From Hydrangea macrophylla (taxonomy: Eukaryota; Streptophyta; Magnoliopsida; Cornales; Hydrangeaceae), in NCBI GenBank assembly GCA_033977485.1, contig CM066990.1, forward strand, positions 13,768,001 to 13,832,000: a DNA stretch of 64,000 nucleotides, written 5' to 3'. This document shows, one piece after another, positions 55,969-64,000 of this stretch (within the stretch, counting starts at the first letter, position 1; every line of letters starts with the position of its first letter). The notes beneath the pieces are model-generated. The model did not search any database. It saw only the letters and a program-made list of their open reading frames with translations, and was not told the origin of the DNA. The position numbers and the translations under genes were made by a program.

Positions 55969-57034
55969 TCAAGCATAGTACTTTTTGAGGCGATCCATGT
56001 TGATTGGTTCTTTGAATTCAACGCCATCGAGGTCCATAAGGTAGGTTGCTCCTCCAAAAAGGATAGTTTTAACGATGTAAGGGCCAACCCATTTGGGTTT
56101 GAAATTTCCGCGTAGATCAAAGATCGGGGCTCGCAATTCCTTGAGGATAAGGTCACCCTTGACAATTTTCCTCGGACGAACCCTTTTGTTGAAAGCACGG
56201 GCTATCCTCTTTTGATAGATTCGGACATGGTCGACTGCCGCTAGGCGCTTTTCATCTCTGAGAGCCAATTCTTCGTACCTTTCCTTTAACCAATTTGATT
56301 CTGAAATTTCACATTTTTGCCATCACACGCAGGGACGGTAGTTCTTTCTCGACTGGAAGTACTGCTTCCATTCCATATACTAGTGAGTAAGGAGTTGCTC
56401 CTGTGGATGTTCTTATCGATGTTCTGTATCCCCAAAGTGCGAATGGTAGCTTTTCATGCCAGTCTTTGTAGGTATCGGCCGATTTCTGCAGTATGGCCTT
56501 GACATTCTTGTTTGCAGCATCGACTACCCCATTAGTTTGTGGCCTGTATGGTAACGACTTGTGATAAGTGATTTTGTATTTCTCAAACAGATCTCTGACT
56601 TCGGCCTTGAAATGACTACCATTATCTGAAATGATCTCATGGGGGACTCCATAGCGACATATGAGGTTCTTCTTAATGAATTTGGCCATTTCCTTGGCCC
56701 CCAACTTGCTGTAAGATGTGGCTTCTACCCATTTTGTGAAGTAGTCAATAGCCACCAAAATGTATCGATTTCCATTCGAGGCTTTCGGAATGATTTCACT
56801 GATGATGTCGATTCCCCAGGTCGAGAATGGCCACGGGGAGGTCATACTATAGAGCAGAGATGGTGGTACATGCATCATGTTCACGTGGATCTGACACTTG
56901 TGGCACCTTCTCACGTATTCACAACAATCTTTCTCCAATGTCGTCCAGTAGTACCCTTGTCTTACGATCTTTTTGGCTAGCATGTGACCATTCATGTGTG
57001 GACTGCACACCCCTTCGTGTATTTCTTCCATCAT
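55969..57034 (-). pseudogene. Tat B integrase, one frameshift, altered catalytic residue
   Basis: Right to left: zinc finger ('MMEEIHEGVCSPHMNGHM', 'RRCHKCQIH'), core with first Asp ('WGIDIISEIIPKAS'), second Asp ('IISDNGSHFKAEV'), then 'PYRPQTNGVVDAANKNVKA', in which the family's catalytic Glu position holds Asp. The frame stays open to 56309. A one-base gain in a homopolymer at 56314-56318 shifts the frame, and the C-terminal part (56268-55969) carries 'GNFKPKWVGPYIVKTI' and 'LDGVEFKEPINMDRLKKYYA'. Better preserved than element A's integrase. RNase H and aRNase H, expected upstream, are deleted at about 57060. Confidence 0.9.
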
Positions 57035-57063
57035 TCTTCTAGCACACTTTTCGAACTAGCAAG

Positions 57064-57496
57064 TTAGATTGTGATGAGAAACAAAGGATCACATGTAGTT
57101 ATGAGTTTGGAGATGAAGTGGCTGATAAATTGGATTCTTCCGAGAAACCCTCTCACTTCCTTTTCATTCTGTGGTGGTGCCATTTCTAGGATTGCCTTGA
57201 TTTTAGAAGGATCCACCTCTATCCCCCTTTGTGTGATGAGAAAACCCAGGGGCTTACCGGAGGTCACACCGAAAGTGCATTTCTTGGATTCAATCTCATC
57301 TTGTATTTGCGCAACCTTTCAAAAAACTTTTCCAGTGCCACCAGGTGCCCTTCCCTATCCTTGGATTTTACGATCATGTAATCTACGTATACTTCTACTT
57401 CCTTGTAAATCATGTCATGCAGCAGAGTGGTGGCAGCTCTTTGGTAGGTTGTTCCAGCATTCTTGAGTCCGAAAGGCATTACTCTATAACAGTATG
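57064..57496 (-). pseudogene. Tat B reverse transcriptase remnant (cut by Athila2)
   Basis: Right to left from the Athila2 border: 'TYCYRVMPFGLKNAGTTYQR', 'LLHDMIYKEVEVYVDYMIVK' where the second catalytic Asp is Tyr, 'LEKFFERLRKYKMRLNP', a one-base loss near 57281, then 'GKPLGFLITQRGIEVDPSKI' and 'KEVRGFLGRIQFISHFISKL', ending 'TTCDPLF'. It jumps within about 30 bp to the integrase start, so the RNase H domains are lost. The N-terminal RT lies beyond Athila2, outside the window. Confidence 0.9.
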
Positions 57497-58719
57497 TGAT
57501 CGGGATAGAACTAATCCTAATTATACGCCTTAATTCACAGTTGTTAGTACTTTTTATCCTGTTTTTGTATATTTTTACTTCGTTTTCTATTTTCTGACAG
57601 GTTTTGGAAGAAATCAAGTATATCAGGCTAAACAAGGTGAAAAAGCAGAAGAAAAGAAGCTGAAAAATCCACATCGCGCGCGCGATCCGCTCGCGCGAAA
57701 ACCCAGATATCGCTCGCGCGATCCGCGCGCGCGAAGTCCTAAATGTCGTGCTCGCGCGGTCCGCTCGCGTGATCCGTACAGAAATCAAAGTTGCGTATTT
57801 CAGTATACTGAAGACTCCTGTGCAAACGAAACTGCTGAACGACGTCTAAACTGTAAATTACATCAGTTTCAGTCTGTTTCGGGTTAGGAAGGCTTCCAAA
57901 ACTTGTTGTAAATCTATATATACCCTATTTTATTATAATTAAAGGGTTAGACATTGTTGGTCATTGATAGATCATCCTACATACAACCAAGATCTAGGGT
58001 TCCAATGAAACCCTAGCCAAGTAATAGGGAGTATTTTATGTTTTTACTTTAGTTTTATTATGTATGGATGACAGTTACATGTTTAGAGGATTTTTATAAA
58101 TAAATCGTACTTCTAGTGATTAAATCATTACTTTCAGAATTTATTCTTGTCTTAGATCTATTTTGACTGTGATGTGCTCAACGATCTATGCTTGCTGTGC
58201 TTGTTTAGATTGTTTACATGTGATGGTGCTTTATTGATTTGTGCTATCAAGTATCCGAATAGTCCATGCCTAGGTTAGACGGATTAGATCACAACCCTAG
58301 TTTAGTGTGGGATAATTCGTGCTAACCGAAGATGGATTATGTTGGTGCTTGAACCATGATTATCTTCTTGTTGGAGGAATTGGGCTTGTAGCTACAATTC
58401 CCCATTATCATCCAACTCAATAAGCTAAAGTAATTCATAAATATTCCTATTATGAAGCTAGTGGTGGATTTGCAATCCTAGGTTTCTTAAACTTATTATA
58501 AAAATAAATATTTAATTGCTTTCATAGTTTAGATTTACTTTTATTGTTATTAGTTTAATTAAATTCAAATCAAAATCCATTTTTATAATTAATTAGATTT
58601 AGGTTTTAAGATTAAAACACGGTAGTTAATCAATCTCTGTGGGTTCGACCTTTACTTCCACACTGCAAATCTTTTGAAAAGTAAAGAACACTTTTTATAT
58701 ATTGATTCTGACTAGATCA
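57497..58719 (+). repeat. Athila2 5' LTR
   Basis: About 1223 bp. The start is placed where RT homology ends (TGATCGGG); the end AGATCA precedes the PBS by five bases. TATA CTATATATAC at 57914-57923, word cluster upstream. The sequence of the second LTR is not available to confirm the ends. Confidence 0.75.
57674..57923 (+). promoter_or_regulatory. Athila2 LTR promoter: TCGCGCGCGCGA cluster plus TATA
   Basis: At 57674-57776 lie six words alternating like ATCGCGCGCGCGATCCGCTC, GCTCGCGCGATCCGCGCGCG and GCTCGCGCGGTCCGCTCGCG, a very CpG-dense stretch in AT-rich surroundings; TATA CTATATATAC lies about 140 bp downstream. Confidence 0.6.
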
Positions 58720-58724
58720 ATTTT

Positions 58725-58742
58725 TGGCGCCGTTGCCGGGGA
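58725..58742 (+). other. Primer binding site, tRNA-Asp type (Athila2)
   Basis: TGGCGCCGTTGCCGGGGA, identical to the Athila1 site at 8350. Confidence 0.9.
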
Positions 58743-59192
58743 TTGCATTACTACCTTTAGTTTTATAATCTTAGTTTAGTTAATTCGTAAATATTAGGTT
58801 AGTTTTTAGTATTTTTCTTATTTTCCGTTTTGTTTTTAGTTACTAACTTGTTCTTTTATTTTGTAGTCAACGTTTCCGAGTGGAGCAGCTAATTACATCA
58901 CAGGAGCTTACGCAAATAAAAATATAAATAAAGTAAAATAAATTGCTTCTTGTGAAACTCGCTTTAAACCACTGTAAGTCAGGGCGCTGTGACGCACTAT
59001 TTGCATTAGTTTAGGATTAATTGCACTGCATTAGCTAGGAAACCCGGGGCGCTGGGCTTGACGCGGTCATTGCATTACAGGATAATATTCATGCATCACA
59101 GTAGTTGAGTGCTTGTTATCTTAGTTGCGTGATTGCTATTTGTTTTTTTTAGTTGAGTCAGTTTTTGTTTTTAGTTTACTTTCTTTTAGTTT
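58743..59192. other. Athila2 leader
   Basis: Untranslated leader without a gene. A splice-acceptor-like 'ctttcttttag' ends three bases before the gag ATG, so the leader may be spliced. Confidence 0.5.
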
Positions 59193-61811
59193 ATGTTAGG
59201 TACACGTGCAAATAAACCGGAATTAAAACCTTTTGACTCTGAACTTGAACGTACATTAAGACTTAACAAGTCTTCAAACTTAACTTCTAGAACACGGTTT
59301 TTAATAGACGACGATTTGACACCAAAACCAACGTCTTTATTTGAATCTGAAATACGTAGTACTCTTACAAGACTAAAGAAACCACGCTTTAATAACATAG
59401 AACCGAATAAAATGGCAGACATTGGAAATAACAATAACAACCAAAATAACAACGGAAATAATTTGAATAATCCTAATATACCACCACCTCCTCCACTTAA
59501 AGATTATTTTATTCCGACGACTTACACGCCACAAACTTGTATCGACTTACCGGAGGCGACAGCATCTCACTTTGAGATAAAGTCGTCTACCATCTCGCTA
59601 CTTCCATCTTTCCATGGCCGTTTAAATGAAGATCCATATAAACACTTAGGAGATTTTCAAGATATATGTTCTACTTTGAAAATCCAAAACTTAACTGATG
59701 ATGAATTAAAATTGCGGCTCTTTCCATTCTCTTTAAAAGATAAAGCTAAATATTGGCTTCAATCTTTGGAGCCAAACACAATTAGAACATGGGAAGACTT
59801 ATACACCGCATTTTTACAAAAGTTTTTCCCGATTATGCGTACGAATCAGATAAGAAAATCTATAACAAACTTTGTGATGCAAGATGGGGAATCACTCTAC
59901 GACACGTGGGAAAAATTTAAAGAATTATTACGTTCGTGTCCACATCATCAGGTTCCTAAGTGGCAGTTGGTCCAGGTCTTTTACGAGGAACTTATTCCTT
60001 CGGTCCGTAACACCGTCGATGCTGTTTGTGCGGGTACCTTCCTACACAAAAGCGCCGACGAGGCCTGGAAAATTTTTGAAACTTTAAGCGAGAATTCAAT
60101 GCACCAAGCGGTGTCTGTCCGTTCTGAGGGATACCTTCAACCTAAGCGAGAGGTGACAGTTGAGTCAAGTCAGTCAATGCAAATACAAGAATTAAATAGA
60201 AAACTTGACCGACTGATGCAAATGAACAAAACGTCTAATCCACACTCTTCAGAAGTATGTGCATTATGTTCCGAACCGTCCCATAATATCTTTGCATGTC
60301 CTTCTGCATCCCAATATCCGGAATTTGTGGAGCAACACGTAAATGCTATGCAACAATTCCCACAAAATAATTATACTCCTAGGTCGAACAATTTTCCTAA
60401 TACTTATCGACCCCAATATCAACAAAATCAATACCAATACCCACCTCCTAACCCTAACCCTCAAAGGGATAACGCTTTTGAGGCTACGGTGTTGGCATCC
60501 CTTAAAAATATAGAAACTCAAGTCCAAGCACAAGCACAAATAGTGCACTCTCATACACAATCCATTGCGAAGCTTGAGTCCCAAATGGGACAAATAGCTA
60601 CTGCGGTGAGTCGTAGAAACGAGGGGAAGTTGCCTGCGCAAACTGTTCAAAACCCTAAGGGACAATACAAAAAGGGGGGGTCGAGTGAGAGCGTGAACGT
60701 TGTTTCGACTAGGACGACTATTAGAGAAGAGGAAGTTGTTGAAATTCTGGATACGAGTGAGAAAAATATAAATAATAACTCAAATAAAGAGGGTGAGGAA
60801 ACGAATAAAAATAAGAAAGAAAAAGAAACGGCCCTGACTAATCATATTCCGAGAATGCCATATCCACCAAACGTTGAGGGACCGTCACATTTGCCCAAGA
60901 AATGGTCAAAAATGGAAGATATACTCGAGGTGTTTAAACAAGTTAAAATCAATATTCCTTTCCTCGATTCTATTAAACAAATTCCCGCTTATGCTAAATG
61001 TTTAAAAGACCTTTGTACTCAAAAGCGCAAAATACGTAGTCATACTCCTAAAAAGGTCTTTCTCACAGAAAAAGTAAGCTCTATATTCCAACACGCTCCT
61101 CCGAAGTATAAGGATCCTGGTACGCCTACGATTTTATGTGTCATAGGTGACACTATCATTCATCGGGCTCTCCTTGACTTAGGTGCGAGTGTTAATCTCT
61201 TACCTTATCACGTCTATAAATAATTAGGTTTAGGTGCACTTAAACCTACGGCCGCTACTATACAATTAGCGGATCGTTCTATTAAAATACATAGAGGAAT
61301 CGTCGAGGACGTCTTGGTTAAAGTTGATAAATGCTATTATCCTGTCGACTTCATGGTCCTTGACACTGAACCCGTGCTAGATGCTAGGAAATACACTCCT
61401 GTCATTCTAGGCCGTCCATTCTTAGCAACCGCTAACGCACGTGTTAACTGCCGGACGAGGGTAATGAAAGTGTCGTTTGGGAACATGAACTTAAAATTAA
61501 ATGTTTTTAATGCTATGGATCAACCTCTTAAAGACGACGATTACCTATGTGAGGCGGAAGGTGAGGTAAGACGGAATATTGAGCCTAACAAAGCAATAAA
61601 TGTGAGTAACGACAAAGATATAGCGGATGATGAGTGGATGAACCCTAATACCTCGGACCCTAATGCTGAATCTACTCGGAAGGTAAGAAATCGATTTGAA
61701 CATACTGACAAACCGTCGATTGAATTAATTCGAAGCGACGTGATTTCTGCTTACCATCGAGCTCTACCTGATATTCTTAGGGGTACAAAGTCTGATTTTC
61801 AACCTCCGTGA
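59193..61811 (+). CDS. Athila2 gag-protease (one stop)
   Basis: One long frame of about 870 codons. N-terminal Lys/Arg- and Asn-rich part, then the gag domain at about residues 130-300 ('LLPSFHGRLNEDPYKHLGDF', 'LKDKAKYWLQSLEPN', 'FLQKFFPIMRT', 'ESLYDTWEKFKELLRSCPHH'), a CCHC knuckle at about residues 355-368 (CALCSEPSHNIFAC), a Gln/Asn/Pro-rich spacer, then aspartic protease with '[17 protein letters not shown]'. A TAA at 61221-61223 falls within protease, next to the active site; the frame continues through 'YPVDFMVLDTEPV' and 'PVILGRPFLATANA' to 61811. The last ~40 residues ('SDVISAYHRALPDILRG') are not protease. RT and later domains are absent. The frame is otherwise intact, which suggests that gag is or was under selection. 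Confidence 0.9.
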
Positions 61812-62020
61812 TTCTTGAGCTAGAACGGTCTAGCTGAAGACGTAAAAGTTAGCGCTTCTTGGGAGGTAACCCAAGCTTTATTTCGTTCGTTTCTCTTATT
61901 TTTGGTCGTTTTTGAGTCTGTTTGAGTCTGTTTTGGACATTCTGGATAGGTTTGGGGGTTGGAATTAATTTATTTTAATATTACATACATAATTTTAACC
62001 AAAAAATGGAAAAAACTGAA
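61812..62020. other. Post-pol spacer of Athila2
   Basis: Contains the conserved Athila post-pol phrase at 61851-61875. No gene. Confidence 0.6.
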
Positions 62021-62239
62021 CTCGCGCGCGCGATTCGCTCGCGCGGGCCGCTGGCGCGAGTTTGCCCCTTAGACGTTTTTTCTTTGTTTTTCTTTATTTG
62101 AGCTCTCAGGTTTTTCTCGCGCCTAGCCTCGCGGGCGCGAGGTAGCTCGCTCGCGCGAGATATTGATTAACCAAAAAAAAAAAAAAAAACTTAGAATTCG
62201 CGCGCGCGATAGCCGCTCGCGCGGACCGCTCGCGCGATT
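62021..62239 (+). promoter_or_regulatory. Internal TCGCGCGCGCGA clusters in Athila2
   Basis: Three groups at 62021-62060, 62116-62160 and 62197-62239, each with two or three words (CTCGCGCGCGCGATTCGCTC, CCTCGCGGGCGCGAGGTAGC, TTCGCGCGCGCGATAGCCGC). The same word type as in the LTR. It lies after the gag-pol block, where Athila's accessory ORF would be driven. A splice acceptor (TTTTCGCTATCAG) follows at 62277. Confidence 0.55.
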
Positions 62240-64000
62240 CCCCATTTTTCTGATATTTTCTTTTGTTTTCGCTATCAGTCCTCCACAACTGTTCTGATAG
62301 GTTTTACTTTTCTGTTTTTATTTTTTACATACTTTTAAATCGAGTCTTTGATTGTTTTCATAATTCTGGTTATGTTTTATTTCCTTTTATAGCTTATTTT
62401 CGTGTTGTCTTCATAGTTTTGTTTCTTCTTATAGTTTATTTAGTTTCGTTTAGCTTAGTTATAATTCTTTTAGCTATTTCTATTATTTTGTTTGTTTAAT
62501 TTTTTTTTGTTAAGAAGTAACAGGTAACATTGAACTTTATAGCCATATTCTTTTGTGTTCACCTGTTCTATGCTTGTCAAGATCGAGGTACTATCGTTCC
62601 TTCATTACGTACTTTCCGTTCTTTCGTTTTATTGTTTCATTAGGGACAATGAAAGGTTTAGGTTTGGGGGTATATACACACACACATTAGTTTATGCAAA
62701 ATTTTAAAATTTTCCAATAAGTGTGTTTAAATAAACGATGTTATCGACGTTTTTGCAATATAAATTTGATACTTCTTGTTCAATAACTTTGATTGTTATA
62801 GAATGGTAAACAAGAGAAGAGGTGATTAAACATTTGCTGAAGTTATGATATGACGTTTTAAGTTATGTATTGTTTGAATCGTAGTTTTATATCATAAATT
62901 TGCACAATAACCTATGCACTGCACGTAGTCAATGGAATACATGTTTGATGTGAACTATAATATAATTCGGATTTCTAGATAACACATGGTGGAGACTAGA
63001 CCCGGTGAGCTTTTGAGCCTATCTTTTCTTTTTAGAGGGTTATAAATACGTTTTGTGTTTGTCGAATTTCATTGAAATAACGCATCTACTTGTTGTTTAG
63101 TCTCATTATTCTTGTTTTGGTTGATAGTCAAGTTAAAATATTTGTTACCATGCTAAATAATCTTCCATTGTAAACATTGAAGAACCATACGACTTTAGGA
63201 CATGATTTTAGGCCCTCTTTGTTTATTGTCGACCGATAAAAGATAAAATTTCCTTAGTTCGCCCTTTGAGCCGTTACAATGCCTCTTTTTCTTTGTTCAC
63301 CATTATCCTCTTTAAAAGCTCCAACTTGATCAACTTGGAGTATACCACTGGAAGAGTGATCAACTTTTAGTAGTATTAAGGCGATGTGTTGATTGAGAAG
63401 AAGAAGAAAATAAGATGCTATTGGGGTAGTTGCTTGGTATTCAATGAATAATCATTTGAGAAGCAAGAAAAGAAAAAGGAAAAGAAAACAAAATAAAAAG
63501 AAGAAGGTTGAAAAAAAAAAGAATGAGAAAAAGTATGAAAAGATGAATGTGGTAGAAGAGACGAATGAAAGAAATCGAACATGCCTTACAATGCCATTCT
63601 GAGATTGCCTACCTAGTATATCCTTTTTCATTACCTGAGCCACAATACAACCTTTGAAAAGTCCTATTTGATCCTGGAAAACATGGTTTAGGTATGTAAA
63701 CGATGGGAGGGGATTAAAACATGGTAATGATTAATTTTTCTTGATTGTTGGCATCCTATCCATGAGACTACTATTCTTTCGTGTCATGCGTCCTTTTCGA
63801 GTCATATGTGAGCATTTCTCGTTGTGAAAACATATTTCCTTTGCTCGCATATACTAGATAAATTACACCTGTTTCTGAGTGTTTCATTTGAGAGTGTAAT
63901 TAATTGTGAGATTCGTAGTCGAAGCATAGTTGGATGGTTATCCGATTTATATTCCAAGTTCATGACATGCGCGTGTTCATTGGACTACAACATCACACAC
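62240..64000 (+). other. Athila2 3' internal region, no clear gene
   Basis: AT-rich. Pyrimidine-rich stretch 62250-62500; purine-rich 'ggtttaggtttgggggt' at 62655-62671 followed by (AC)5; 'gtgagcttttgagcc' at 63006 matches 18329 in Athila1. Small frames are low-complexity. The env-like ORF, if any, is lost or lies beyond the window. Confidence 0.6.

Larger units (their letters stand above)
57497..64000 (+). mobile_element. Athila2: Athila-lineage element lacking RT-RNase H-integrase, runs off window
   Basis: 5' LTR 57497-58719, tRNA-Asp-type PBS at 58725, gag-protease frame 59193-61811, then the post-pol region. The phrase 'gcgcttcttgggaggtaaccc' (61851-61871) and 'ggtttaggtttgggggt' (62655-62671) are typical of sequence after Athila pol, but pol beyond protease is absent. 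Inserted in Tat B RT; the expected target duplicate after the 3' LTR lies outside the window. Confidence 0.85.

Overview
The window looks like nuclear DNA from a dicot-type plant. It is AT-rich and has no convincing host gene. Nearly all of it is nested LTR retrotransposons: Ty1/copia, and the Ty3/gypsy lineages Athila, Tat and Tekay/Del. PBS types, splice signals and plant mobile domain (PMD) genes support a plant. No rRNA, tRNA or CRISPR was seen. All calls come from reading the sequence; no search was run. Layout: (1) 1-4187, scrambled copia remnants: LTR pieces on the minus strand, a gag on the plus strand, and an RT-RNase H remnant on the minus strand. (2) 4188-41165, Tat element 'A' (plus): a 5'-truncated 5' LTR, PBS, broken gag, RT, two RNases H, integrase, then a 3' LTR. 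Its 5' LTR is split by an almost complete Athila ('Athila1', 6695-21302, TSD TATAT). Its 3' LTR is split by a minus-strand Tekay-like element (29476-40241, TSD ATATC), which itself holds a 3 kb solo LTR (33798-36806, TSD GGGTC). (3) 41166-42780, unassigned, microsatellite-rich. (4) 42781-46722, the 3' end of Tat element 'C' (plus), with a PMD gene fragment antisense to the element. (5) 46723-57496, Tat element 'B' (minus), inserted in C's 3' LTR: 3' LTR, an antisense accessory module (a six-exon PMD gene and a second PMD/DUF7745-like ORF), then integrase and RT. (6) 57497-64000, a second Athila ('Athila2', plus), inserted in B's RT. It keeps gag and protease but lacks RT, RNase H and integrase, and runs off the window.

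The most unusual signal is regulatory. Six element families each carry their own short, self-complementary, CpG-bearing word, repeated in a cluster just upstream of the LTR TATA box: TCGATCGATCGA (Athila1, and a related form in copia), TCGCGCGCGCGA (Athila2), CCAATCGATTGG (Tekay), GGCACTC..GAGTGCC (Tat A/C) and CAGTGCCGCGGCACTG-like (Tat B). In four of these the same word recurs inside the element, upstream of the accessory 3' gene (env-like ORF in Athila1, PMD gene in Tat B and C) or where that gene should lie (Athila2). In Athila1 the internal cluster is followed by the same TATTTAAAC box as in the LTR. This suggests a family-specific switch shared by the LTR promoter and a second internal promoter. 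The arrangement resembles the sequence-specific anti-silencing known for Arabidopsis VANDAL/VANC elements; that link is inference.

Most coding regions are damaged. Stops look like C-to-T decay, frameshifts are single-base, and catalytic residues or whole domains are lost. The best-preserved pol is Athila1's; by eye its LTRs differ at about 18 sites plus one 35 bp indel, so it is young.
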